Assembly (NCBI GenBank): GCA_937120495.1 | Contig: CAKZJW010000149.1 | Span: 1 to 53,161, forward strand | Source: an uncultured Oligoflexia bacterium | GTDB lineage: Bacteria; Bdellovibrionota; Bacteriovoracia; Bacteriovoracales; Bacteriovoracaceae | DNA length: 53,161 nt | Direction: 5' to 3' | In this document: one piece after another, positions 23,578-31,707 of the stretch | Layout of the letters: every line of letters begins with the position of its first letter | How positions within the stretch are numbered: position 1 is the first letter of the stretch | The notes under the pieces: model-generated | The model's input: the letters and a program-made list of their open reading frames with translations, nothing else | Database searches by the model: none | What the model was told of the DNA's origin: nothing | Translations under genes and position numbers: made by a program

Positions 23578-24912
23578 ATTTTAGATAATTTGAAAGATAA
23601 ATTTAAAGAACTGACAAAAAAGTTCAAGAAACCTTCGGATGAAGATATTAATATGATTCTGGATGAAGAAGATCAAACAGGTGATATTGACATCTCTGAC
23701 CTTACTATGAGTGAAGAAGATCCAACAATAGGTACAGATCTTTTAGAGAACTTTGAAGACGATTTAGACTCTTTAGATGACGATATTGAAATTGAGGAAG
23801 ATGATGGAGATCTCTCTCTTGAAGAAGAAGTTTATTTAGATGATGAAGACGAGGATGAAGAGTTAGAGCTTGAGGAAGACGATGGAGCAGAGGATGAGGT
23901 TGAAGATGTTGATACTCCAAAAAGTCCAGTATTAAGGTTTTTAAAAACTCAACTACCTTTTGTGTATAATATTGTTAATAAGAAAAAAAATAAAGCAGAA
24001 TCAGATGATGATGATGATGATGACGATATTGAAATTGAAGAAGACGGTGCGAAACCAAAAAGAAAGTTAAACGTTGTTCAAGTTATAATAATAATTGCGG
24101 TTTTATTTTTAGCATTAGAGTTCTTATTTCCTGAAGAGGAACCAGTTGTCCCTCCAAAAGCACAGATAAAAAAGAAGCCAATTAGAAAAAGAGCACCTAT
24201 TAAGAAACCAGTTGCTGAGGTTGAGCCTGAACCAGTTGTTGAGCCAGAGCCAGTTGTTGAGCGAGAGCCAGTTGTTGAGCCAGAACCTGTTGTTGAGCCA
24301 GAACCTGTTGTTGAACCTGAACCAAATAACGAGCTGGATGACTTATTTAAAGAAGAGCCCGTAGAGCCAAGTGAGGATTCTGAGTCTGTTGATGAAGAAC
24401 CAATTGAGCAACCATCAATTGAGCAACCATCAATTGAGGCGCCAAGTGAGGAGTCAGGGGAAGACAATGAGTCTGATAGTTCTTCTGAAGAAGCTGATAT
24501 TCCAAATCCTCTTGAAAATATAAATGAATCTTCTATTTTTGATGATGGTGTTGTTGATGAGGTTATCGATAACTCGAACTCACCAGATATAACAGATTCA
24601 ATTCTTAGAAATCTTGAGAATAAATTAAAAGATAAGAAGAAAGCAAAAGTTCTTGAGAAAGCCACAAAGCCTACAAATCCTCCTGAGTATGATATCGCGG
24701 GGCGAGGACTTGTTTATAACTGTGTTGATAAACATTGGGCGTGCTTGGACTCAATTAGTTTTAGAACGTGCGGCGAAAATTACTCTTGGAGTTCTCAAAG
24801 TGGTGGTGATGTTCAGTGCTACCCTGTAGAGATATATGACTCAGCAGAAGACTGCTCAGTAGTTCAACAATTTAAAATTGATAATATTGCGGAAACAAAG
24901 TTTTGTAATTAA
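23578..24912 (+). CDS. Acidic membrane-anchored protein with Glu-Pro repeats and Cys-rich end
   Basis: No family is recognised. The frame has no ATG or GTG start near its beginning. The ribosome site CGGAG (23567-23571) is 6 bases from an ATT at 23578 and 18 bases from a TTG at 23590, so ATT is preferred (444 residues). The layout is a basic amphipathic start, a strongly acidic cytoplasmic region of ~150 residues, one membrane helix (VVQVIIIIAVLFLALEFLF, about 165-184), a basic patch, a Glu-Pro-Val-Val repeat region (~210-245), an acidic Ser-rich stretch with three PSIE copies, and a 70-residue C-terminal domain with six Cys. A TonB-like reach across the periplasm is inferred. It converges on an HD-GYP gene with a four-base stop overlap. 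Confidence 0.72.
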   Translation: MLDNLKDKFKELTKKFKKPSDEDINMILDEEDQTGDIDISDLTMSEEDPTIGTDLLENFEDDLDSLDDDIEIEEDDGDLSLEEEVYLDDEDEDEELELEEDDGAEDEVEDVDTPKSPVLRFLKTQLPFVYNIVNKKKNKAESDDDDDDDDIEIEEDGAKPKRKLNVVQVIIIIAVLFLALEFLFPEEEPVVPPKAQIKKKPIRKRAPIKKPVAEVEPEPVVEPEPVVEREPVVEPEPVVEPEPVVEPEPNNELDDLFKEEPVEPSEDSESVDEEPIEQPSIEQPSIEAPSEESGEDNESDSSSEEADIPNPLENINESSIFDDGVVDEVIDNSNSPDITDSILRNLENKLKDKKKAKVLEKATKPTNPPEYDIAGRGLVYNCVDKHWACLDSISFRTCGENYSWSSQSGGDVQCYPVEIYDSAEDCSVVQQFKIDNIAETKFCN

Positions 24913-25643
24913 GCAGCGTCTTTATCATACATTTCACCCATAAGTGGGATGAAAAATTGATTTTCGCCTTTCGCTTTTTCTTTTCTCATTCCATTAATGA
25001 AATGTTTTACAAGACCGGGATCAAACTGTGATCCTGAAAACTCGATGAGCTCATTGAAGGCTACATCGTATGGAAGACCTTTTCTATAAACTCTCGTAGA
25101 TGTCATTGCATCAAAAGTGTCGGCAATTAAAATGATTCTAGCAAATATAGGAATTTCTTCACCCTTTAGACCATCTGGGTAACCTCTACCATCATATCTT
25201 TCGTGATGGTGTTTTGCATTTCTTGCAACTTCTTCAAAAACGTCAAAGTCTTTTAAAATTTCATAAGACATTGATGGGTGTTGCTTCATTATTTGAAATT
25301 CATGATCTTCTAATCTGCTTGGTTTATTTAAAACGGCATCAGGTGTTCCGATTTTTCCTATATCATGGAAAAGAGCAGAGAGTTCTAGGTCATACATTTG
25401 TTGATCACTAAGACCTAATTGTCTACCAACTACCATTGAGAAGTAGGTAACACGCATGCTGTGGCCAAATGTGTAGTTATCTTTAGCATCAAGTGCTTTT
25501 AAGATTGTACGCGCAGCCATTTCGCACACTTTTTGTTTCTCAGTTTTAAGCTCTTCAATTCGCATTGCCATATTAACAATAGACGCAGCAGCTGAGCCTT
25601 TTTGAAACTTTAAAACATTGTCTTTTTTCTTAGCTTTTCCCAT
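24909..25643 (-). CDS. HD-GYP domain protein, probable cyclic-di-GMP phosphodiesterase
   Basis: HD-GYP proteins hydrolyse cyclic di-GMP. In this 244-residue protein the full motif set is present: FGHSMRV (near residue 58), FHDIGKIG (near 90), KQHPSMSYEIL (near 118), HHHERYDGRGYPDGL (near 145) and IADTFDAMTS (near 172). It has no transmembrane segment and no receiver domain; the first ~40 residues are a short Lys-rich helix. It should be cytosolic and enzymatically active. It converges on the acidic membrane protein gene and is divergent from the SpoIIE-like gene. Confidence 0.92.
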   Translation of the reverse strand: MGKAKKKDNVLKFQKGSAAASIVNMAMRIEELKTEKQKVCEMAARTILKALDAKDNYTFGHSMRVTYFSMVVGRQLGLSDQQMYDLELSALFHDIGKIGTPDAVLNKPSRLEDHEFQIMKQHPSMSYEILKDFDVFEEVARNAKHHHERYDGRGYPDGLKGEEIPIFARIILIADTFDAMTSTRVYRKGLPYDVAFNELIEFSGSQFDPGLVKHFINGMRKEKAKGENQFFIPLMGEMYDKDAA

Positions 25644-25765
25644 TAATATTCTCTCTCTATTAATATAATACTGTGCAGCTACACATCACCTGAAACCTAA
25701 TCGGTTGTTATTGCGAAAAAATAAATAAAAAAAGAGTTATAATGAGCCTTAATTAATCTAAATAA

Positions 25766-25794
25766 TTGAAATTACTCAAATTAGTAGGCATAAT
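25766..25794 (+). promoter_or_regulatory. Sigma70-type promoter
   Basis: TTGAAA (25766-25771) and CATAAT (25789-25794) are separated by exactly 17 bases. The -10 ends 32 bases before the ATG of the SpoIIE-like gene. Confidence 0.65.
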
Positions 25795-25826
25795 ATTCTA
25801 TATAAAACAGATAAGGAAAAGACTAA

Positions 25827-26942
25827 ATGATAATTATTGACAAGCACAATGAGTTGGCAAAATTCATGGAAAGTATCAACTTTGAGCTAACTGGGCTTGT
25901 GAAATTGGATCAAGTTAGTTTCGAGCTATCCCAGTCGGTAATAGATGAACTTACGATTATTCATGAAGATATTTTATCGAGCCTTGATGCTCAAAATTTA
26001 GCGAAGCTCGAAGAGTTAACAGTCCTACTTGTTTTTAGAGGTTCTGAATCGAGTAAAGATATTAATCTTCTAGATAATATAATTGATGTCATTACACCAA
26101 GTATTCAAAAAGAATTATTTGAAAATAAAATTACATTACTTTTAAATCTAATAAAAGAAAGACAAGTTTTAAAGTCTCAGCTGATAACGATCAATAGTGA
26201 ACTTTCTGAAACGATGGGGAACTTAGAGTCCGAGCTTCTAAAAGTGAAAAGAATTCATGAGTCAAGATCTCCACGGAGATTTAATGATATTAAAGGAATT
26301 CAGGTTTACAGTAAGTATAGTGCGGGTGAGAGCATTGGTGGTGAATTCTTTGATATTCATGTTCATGGTACAGAAGCATTAGTGGTTATGAGTTCAACTT
26401 CATCTTACCTTGCTTCGAGTATGGTTCTAAAGCAATTTGCTGATATTAAAAATGATGAATTTATATCTAAGCAAATCGTTTTAGATTTTATTGACGATAC
26501 GAAATCAAATTTAACAGAACTAAATAAGACAAAGAAAAAAGAAATTGAAATGCACCTGTTTATCGGAATTGTCGATCTTAATAAACACGAGATTGATGGA
26601 TATGTATTTGGTGATTTTAAAATACTAAGCTCTCTTCAAAGAACAGCTCTTAAGAGTTCTGAGTCTATTCTTTCTGCAGATATAGAAAAATCTGGATTGA
26701 AAAAAGAATTCTCAAGAGAAGAGAGAATTCTTCTTTGCTCCCCTGGTTTTATAAAAAATTGGAAGAAGTTAAGTCCAGAGTTTATGATTGAAGAATTGAT
26801 GATAGATAAAAAAATAAAACCAATTGATATCTTAGATGAAATATTTTTTCAGCTAAAGAAAAATAACAAAAGTAGTTTTTTAGAATTTGACGCGTCAGCA
26901 ATATTTATGGAGGTAAGAAAAAATGCAATGGTCCAAGTGTAA
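25827..26942 (+). CDS. Degenerate SpoIIE/RsbU-like PP2C protein
   Basis: The 371-residue protein has an N-terminal helical region with a coiled-coil (~105-148). From about residue 155 it resembles the PP2C-type phosphatase domain of SpoIIE/RsbU proteins. The first metal motif is recognisable as SIGGEFFDI (Glu173, Asp176; family GGDyyD). The second, normally DvsGHG, is replaced by VMSSTSSYLASSMV. The final Asp motif may be FDASAIFMEV at the C-terminus. Catalysis is therefore doubtful; it may bind partners without dephosphorylating them. It overlaps the next gene by 20 bases. The AAGGAAAAG ribosome site supports the ATG. Confidence 0.65.
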   Translation: MIIIDKHNELAKFMESINFELTGLVKLDQVSFELSQSVIDELTIIHEDILSSLDAQNLAKLEELTVLLVFRGSESSKDINLLDNIIDVITPSIQKELFENKITLLLNLIKERQVLKSQLITINSELSETMGNLESELLKVKRIHESRSPRRFNDIKGIQVYSKYSAGESIGGEFFDIHVHGTEALVVMSSTSSYLASSMVLKQFADIKNDEFISKQIVLDFIDDTKSNLTELNKTKKKEIEMHLFIGIVDLNKHEIDGYVFGDFKILSSLQRTALKSSESILSADIEKSGLKKEFSREERILLCSPGFIKNWKKLSPEFMIEELMIDKKIKPIDILDEIFFQLKKNNKSSFLEFDASAIFMEVRKNAMVQV

Positions 26943-27591
26943 CTTTTTTCTATTAATAATTGTTTGTTCTCTTAATGTACAAGCACAATCCAAATTTACA
27001 TCTAAACAGTGTTTAGATGCTGATTTTTCTACTATTATTGATAACGAAGGTAAGTTTTTTGGTTTATTAAAAAACAAGCTTTCTGTTAAAAAAAATAAAT
27101 GTGATATCGAAGTTTCATTCAAAGGAATTCTTGAGACGGTTTGGAAAATTGATATTTGTAGAGAGCCTATCCATATGAAAGTTACTAGTAAAGGGAGCCA
27201 ATCTGTTTACAAAAGAGATGCTGAGTGCGAGAAAAAGGATAAAACGGATTTTTGTTATTTTAGAAACGAATTAATCTTAAATATTCAAGACCAGGGCTTG
27301 ATCTTTGCTCCAGGGCAAAAAGAAAACCTCGAAGATTCTCACGGACAAGTTTATTGCGTCTACCTTCTTTTGAAAAAACACCTTGATAAAGGCGCACTGT
27401 TCTCACTTCTAGATAGTAATATCGATATCTTTTCAGATTCAGAAAGCTGTAGTTTACCAACAAGTACTGAAAAAAATGAAGTGCAAGTAAATGCCGAAGC
27501 TTTATCATCTAACGAGAAAGAAGAACCTGCACCTCAAAAGAAAGTTGAAGAATTAAAGACAGAGCCTACAAAAGAAGCTCCACGATTTTAA
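26923..27591 (+). CDS. Small exported protein of unknown function
   Basis: No family is recognised in this 222-residue protein. It has a signal peptide (SKCNFFLLIIVCSLNVQAQ). The mature part contains seven Cys between residues ~30 and ~190, compatible with disulfides. The C-terminus is Glu/Lys/Pro-rich (EEPAPQKKVEELKTEPTKEA) and probably disordered. The ATG is preceded by GGAGGT within the upstream gene's coding end, and the genes overlap by 20 bases, so it is coupled to the SpoIIE-like protein. Its stop overlaps that of the convergent cystathionine gene. Confidence 0.75.
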   Translation: MQWSKCNFFLLIIVCSLNVQAQSKFTSKQCLDADFSTIIDNEGKFFGLLKNKLSVKKNKCDIEVSFKGILETVWKIDICREPIHMKVTSKGSQSVYKRDAECEKKDKTDFCYFRNELILNIQDQGLIFAPGQKENLEDSHGQVYCVYLLLKKHLDKGALFSLLDSNIDIFSDSESCSLPTSTEKNEVQVNAEALSSNEKEEPAPQKKVEELKTEPTKEAPRF

Positions 27592-28739
27592 CTAAGAGCT
27601 TTTTCTAGGTCCGCAATAAGATCATCACTGTCTTCTATACCAACACTTAATCTAATTAGACTCGTTGTAATGCCGAGTTCGGTTTTTATCTTTTTTGGTA
27701 TGGATGCGTGACTCATTGTCTCTGGGTGGCCAACTAGAGATTCGACTCCACCTAGACTCTCAGCGAGAGAGAAGAGCTTAACTCGCTCTAAGAATCTTTT
27801 TGATTCCTTTGATCCACCTTTTATAAAAAATGAAATCATGCCACCAAAACCACTCATTTGTTTTTTTGCAATAGAGTGTTGGGGATGAGATTTTAATCCA
27901 GGATAAATAACTTTTTCAATTTTTTTGTGAGTCTCTAGATATTTTGCAACTTTGATTGCATTTTTTTGATGAGCTTCCATTCTAATTGCTAGCGTTTTAA
28001 TTCCTCTTAGAACAAGCCAAGAATCAAAGGGAGACTGTGTTGGACCAATCGAATTTTGAAGTGTCCAAACTTTATCATAGAGAGATTTGTTATTAGTCAT
28101 CATTGCACCACCAATAATATCGGAGTGGCCATTAATATATTTGGTCATTGAATGAACGACAACATCAGCGCCAAGCTCAAGTGGCTTTTGAAAGTAGGGA
28201 GACATAAAAGTATTATCTACAAAAGATTTTACTTTGTATTTTTTAGCAAGCACACAAACCTTTAATAGGTTTGTGATCTTCAACATTGGATTCGTCGGAG
28301 TCTCAAGCCAAATACAATTTGGGCTAAAGTCTTTCATTTCTTTTTCAACAAGCTTCGTATCAGTCGTATCTATAAATTTAAAGTGGTGTTTCTCGTTAAA
28401 GACCGTTGTAAACAGTCTATAGGCTCCACCGTAGACATCATCACTGCAAAGAATCTTAGATCCTGTTGGTAGAGAATGCATTATCAAGCTCATCAAAGAT
28501 AAACCGGATGCTGTCACCAATGCATATTTTGCATCTTCAAGGCTTGCAAGATTTTTTTCTAGTCTTGTTCTTGTTGGGTTATGACTTCGAGAATATTCAT
28601 AACCTTTATTTTTACCAGGACTTGATTGAGCATAGGTAGACGTTTGAAAGATAGGGGGCATTAAAGCTCCAGTCTCTTTGTCAGGCTCACCACCAACGTG
28701 AATAACTTTAGTTGCAAATTTCATATCTGCATCTTTCAT
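27588..28739 (-). CDS. Cystathionine gamma-lyase/synthase family PLP enzyme
   Basis: The 383-residue enzyme belongs to the Cys/Met-metabolism PLP family. It shows YEYSRSHNPTR (near residue 50), SGLSLMSLIMHSL, VYGGAYRLF (near 110), and the PLP lysine in VVHSMTKYINGHSDIIGG (near 200). The C-terminal motif SLGGVESLVGHPETMSHASI is typical of cystathionine gamma-lyase and gamma-synthase, which cannot be told apart with confidence from motifs alone. The gene directly upstream encodes a cystathionine beta-synthase (2-base gap), so gamma-lyase action in reverse transsulfuration (homocysteine to cysteine) is the likely role. Confidence 0.88.
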   Translation of the reverse strand: MKDADMKFATKVIHVGGEPDKETGALMPPIFQTSTYAQSSPGKNKGYEYSRSHNPTRTRLEKNLASLEDAKYALVTASGLSLMSLIMHSLPTGSKILCSDDVYGGAYRLFTTVFNEKHHFKFIDTTDTKLVEKEMKDFSPNCIWLETPTNPMLKITNLLKVCVLAKKYKVKSFVDNTFMSPYFQKPLELGADVVVHSMTKYINGHSDIIGGAMMTNNKSLYDKVWTLQNSIGPTQSPFDSWLVLRGIKTLAIRMEAHQKNAIKVAKYLETHKKIEKVIYPGLKSHPQHSIAKKQMSGFGGMISFFIKGGSKESKRFLERVKLFSLAESLGGVESLVGHPETMSHASIPKKIKTELGITTSLIRLSVGIEDSDDLIADLEKALS

Positions 28740-28741
28740 TG

Positions 28742-29785
28742 TTATACGAGCTGTCCGTTCTCACCAATAATATCTAGGATGTTTTTGTCTAGCTGATCAG
28801 TTGTCTTTTCTACTTTATAGCCTTTTTCAATCATCCAATCATCATTGTAGATCTTTCCAGCATATTTACTTCCGTGATCGTGAAGAAGGATTAAAATTCT
28901 CTCTGGCTTATCAAGCTTTTCCGCGTATTTTACAGCGGCCATAACAGCAGCTCCTGCCGAACCACCAGTAAAGACACACTCTTCTTTTAATAATTTTCTA
29001 GTGAAGTGAAAAGATTCTTCATCTTCAACCATAAAGAATTTATCAATCACATCCATTCTAACATTTTCAGGAATGAAGTCTTCACCAATCCCTTCTAGAG
29101 CATAAGAATGAGCTTCACCCATTTTACCTGTCTCATGGAATTCTTTTAAAATAGAACCTTTACAGTCGACACCAATAATTTTTACGTCAGACATTTTTTC
29201 TTTCAGGTATTTCCCAACACCAGAAATTGTTCCACCAGTTCCAACTGGAGCAACAAATGTATCAAATTGACCATTCGTTTGTTCAAAAATTTCAGGTCCC
29301 GTTTGCTCGTAGTGACATTGTCTATTGAATTCATTGTCGTATTGATTAACAAAATATGAATTTGGAAGTTTTGAAAGGCTTGCAGCTACAGAGTAGTAAG
29401 ATCTTGGATCTTCAGGAGCAACATTAGTCGGACATACAATAACTTTTGCTCCATATGCTCTTAGAGCGTCTATTTTTTCTTTTGATTGCTTGTCTGCCAT
29501 AACGAAAACACATTTATAACCATGCATATTTGCATAAAGTAAAATTCCTATACCCGTATTTCCTGAAGTACATTCAACAATTGTTCCACCTGGCTTTAGT
29601 TCACCTTTCTCAACAGCTTTCTCTATCATAAAAACACCCATACGATCTTTTGTTGATCCACCTGGGTTTAACATTTCAAGTTTTACATAAATTTCAGAAT
29701 CAATATGTTTGGCAATATTGTTAAGTCTAATAATTGGTGTGTTACCAATTGCACTGATAATGTTTGTGTTTTTGAATGCGTCCAT
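28742..29785 (-). CDS. Cystathionine beta-synthase-type PLP enzyme
   Basis: The 347-residue product is a beta-replacing PLP enzyme. It has the PLP lysine in NPGGSTKDRM (near residue 45), the CTSGNTGIGI loop and VGTGGTISGVGKYLKE. The segment CPTNVAPEDPRSYY followed by LPNSYFVNQYDN resembles cystathionine beta-synthase more than cysteine synthase. No C-terminal CBS (Bateman) domains are present, so allosteric control through them is absent. The frame is open to 29824, but the ATG at 29785 has an AGAAGG ribosome site and fits the upstream gene's stop at 29788; the longer start would lie inside that gene. Paired with the next gene it completes reverse transsulfuration. Confidence 0.87.
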   Translation of the reverse strand: MDAFKNTNIISAIGNTPIIRLNNIAKHIDSEIYVKLEMLNPGGSTKDRMGVFMIEKAVEKGELKPGGTIVECTSGNTGIGILLYANMHGYKCVFVMADKQSKEKIDALRAYGAKVIVCPTNVAPEDPRSYYSVAASLSKLPNSYFVNQYDNEFNRQCHYEQTGPEIFEQTNGQFDTFVAPVGTGGTISGVGKYLKEKMSDVKIIGVDCKGSILKEFHETGKMGEAHSYALEGIGEDFIPENVRMDVIDKFFMVEDEESFHFTRKLLKEECVFTGGSAGAAVMAAVKYAEKLDKPERILILLHDHGSKYAGKIYNDDWMIEKGYKVEKTTDQLDKNILDIIGENGQLV

Positions 29786-29787
29786 CT

Positions 29788-30858
29788 TTAACCTTCTGCC
29801 TTTAATGTTGATAGTTGTCTCCACCTTTGGCTAAGCTCAACGACTTGCTCTGTGGGAGAGAGTTTTAATATTTCAGGAAATTCAAGAACATGGTTGAATT
29901 TCTTTTTTATTGTATTTTTCAATTCATTTTCTTTTTGTTCAAAGCTTTCTTTTATTTCTATTTGCAAGTGTTCATCGCTTTTTGGTTGCCAAGCATCGAG
30001 TTCTGAGCTTAAACACTTATTTAAGATAACAAATGTTTCACTATTTAAAATGTCTTGAGCATTAGATGATAAATTTAATGCTTCTTTTATTTTACTTTGA
30101 TCAACACTTGTAACGAGAAACCAGTTTGCAAATGCTGGGTCTCTTAATTTTTTTTGTAAATTAAGAGCACTTAGAAAAGTGTCTTTCGTCTCGTAGATGG
30201 CACCAATTGCGTCCATAAAGTCTTCAATGAATTTTCCACCAGTAACTTTTTGAAGATATCCAAGAAGTTTTTTTACTCCACCTGATACAACCATTGAGAC
30301 AAGTTTTCTTCCGGAACTCGTCTTCTCTTTAGATTTTGATTTTCCAAGATAATTAAAAATATCTATAAATGTTTGATCAAAGAATGCTTGAATTTTGTGT
30401 GCACTCTCTAAAAAGTCTAAAAAGTGACTTCCTGGAGGAGTATCTAAGACAATTGTTTCGTAGAGATTCTTTTCTAGGTTTAATTGAAGTTCGACTATGG
30501 CCAAAATTTCATTTAGGCCACCATACGGTTTTGATAATACTTTTAAAATTCTGCTGTTTAAAAGACTTTGCGCATTTGTTTTATCAGCTATTTTTTTTAT
30601 TGTTTCGTTTGGATTCATTAAAAGGGCATCTAGCTTTACTTCTTCACCTAATTCAAAAGGATTAGAAATAGATACAACTTTTCCTGCTTCTTCGTCTTTT
30701 AGGTTTAATAAATCTTTTAATCTTTTAGCTGGATCAATAGTTATTAAAAGAACTTTTCGTCCTTGCCCTGCTAAGTCAATAGCTCTACTTGTGGCCATGG
30801 TTGTTTTTCCAACACCGCCGGTACCACTGAATATTTCAAACTTTTTAGCTGTATTCAT
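29788..30858 (-). CDS. ArsA/GET3-like ATPase, second of a pair
   Basis: The 356-residue protein is an ArsA-type P-loop ATPase. Its Walker A reads SGTGGVGKTT (residues ~11-20), so the first lysine of the deviant KGGVGKT motif is a Thr. Other family features are ITIDPAKRL (near 40), LDTPPGSHFLDFL (near 145) and the KCLSSEL region near 280. ArsA/GET3 proteins load arsenite or membrane-protein tails; bacterial homologues are mostly uncharacterised. No arsenite-binding Cys triad is visible. The upstream partner starts 9 bases before. A heterodimer of the two chains is inferred. Confidence 0.85.
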   Translation of the reverse strand: MNTAKKFEIFSGTGGVGKTTMATSRAIDLAGQGRKVLLITIDPAKRLKDLLNLKDEEAGKVVSISNPFELGEEVKLDALLMNPNETIKKIADKTNAQSLLNSRILKVLSKPYGGLNEILAIVELQLNLEKNLYETIVLDTPPGSHFLDFLESAHKIQAFFDQTFIDIFNYLGKSKSKEKTSSGRKLVSMVVSGGVKKLLGYLQKVTGGKFIEDFMDAIGAIYETKDTFLSALNLQKKLRDPAFANWFLVTSVDQSKIKEALNLSSNAQDILNSETFVILNKCLSSELDAWQPKSDEHLQIEIKESFEQKENELKNTIKKKFNHVLEFPEILKLSPTEQVVELSQRWRQLSTLKAEG

Positions 30859-30867
30859 AGGCTTTGC

Positions 30868-31689
30868 TTATACTAAATTTTTCATTGAAGGTACAAGTTC
30901 TTTTAGTAGCTTGTGAGTAGTGTTCGTAGGTATGTGGGGTATATAAGTATCTAGAATATCAGAGAAAGAGTCTGAGACTTGTTGCTCGTTGTCAATTTTG
31001 TTTATTAAGAACTCTGGAAGAGTGGACTTCTCGATATTTGGAATATTTTTAAAGCAATTATTACAGATAATTTCAGTGTCTATCTTAGTAATTTTTTGAA
31101 GTGATTCATCTAACTCTTGAGCTTCATTTACGGCCATCAGGGTAGGTAGAGTGATAATATTAACTTTTAAAAAATTATCGCCAAACATTAAGTCGATCAT
31201 TTTTTTTGTATCTTCAAAAACAACTCCTGATTGAAAAATATCTTTAAAGTTGTGAGTGGCTTCTAGCATTGTTAATGCGTGACCAGACGAAGGTGAGTCT
31301 AGGACAAGAGTTAGACTTGGATCATCGTTTAAAAGCTCAAGAATTTGCCCAAGGTAAATTAGATAATTAAACCCAGGGATCATATTTATTAGAGCTTTAA
31401 AGAAGGGAGTTTTTAAAACCCACTTTCCAAGAGTTTGTGATTTTAATTTTTTGCTTATATAAGACTGTGCTGCTTGTTCGAGATCCAATCCAAGGGTAGG
31501 TATTCCCAATTCTTTGGCTTGAGCTATTAAGGGATCAGAAATTTCTTCTTTTTTATTTAATGAACTTGATTTGAAGTAAACATATTTGGCATTATTACTT
31601 GAGAGGCTTTGAACAAAGGATAAAGATAGAGTTGATTTACCAACTCCACCTTTACCTGTGAATATATATAATCTTTTAAGATTTTCCAC
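30868..31689 (-). CDS. ArsA/GET3-like ATPase, first of a pair
   Basis: The 273-residue protein is a shorter ArsA-type ATPase with a full deviant Walker A, TGKGGVGKST (residues ~11-20), including the signature lysine. Switch-like LVLDSPSSGHALTMLEATH lies near residue 125. The length is well below the ~310-350 of full ArsA/GET3 subunits. The Cys-bearing segment IICNNCF (near residue 215) is a possible CxxC. The gene lies between the outer-membrane barrel gene and the second ATPase, all in the same direction. Confidence 0.83.
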   Translation of the reverse strand: MENLKRLYIFTGKGGVGKSTLSLSFVQSLSSNNAKYVYFKSSSLNKKEEISDPLIAQAKELGIPTLGLDLEQAAQSYISKKLKSQTLGKWVLKTPFFKALINMIPGFNYLIYLGQILELLNDDPSLTLVLDSPSSGHALTMLEATHNFKDIFQSGVVFEDTKKMIDLMFGDNFLKVNIITLPTLMAVNEAQELDESLQKITKIDTEIICNNCFKNIPNIEKSTLPEFLINKIDNEQQVSDSFSDILDTYIPHIPTNTTHKLLKELVPSMKNLV

Positions 31690-31707
31690 TTTGCTAAAAG
31701 CCTTGGA

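Noticed and set aside
24003..24030. GAT-rich run as a phase-variation microsatellite
   Set aside because: It is a three-base repeat coding Asp, so length changes would stay in frame; it is better explained as part of the acidic domain.
24220..24320. Tandem repeats resembling a short-spacer repeat array
   Set aside because: The unit (about 18 bases, in frame, coding Glu-Pro-Val-Val) has no unique spacers, so it is a protein repeat and not CRISPR.
24078..24665. A 195-residue open frame on the minus strand, rich in Ser, Thr and Gly
   Set aside because: It is the antisense shadow of the Glu-Pro repeat region of the acidic membrane protein; its low-complexity product mirrors those repeats and it has no ribosome site.
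29786..29824. A 13-codon N-terminal extension of the cystathionine beta-synthase
   Set aside because: It would lie within the end of the ATPase gene; the ATG at 29785 has an AGAAGG site and suits family length.
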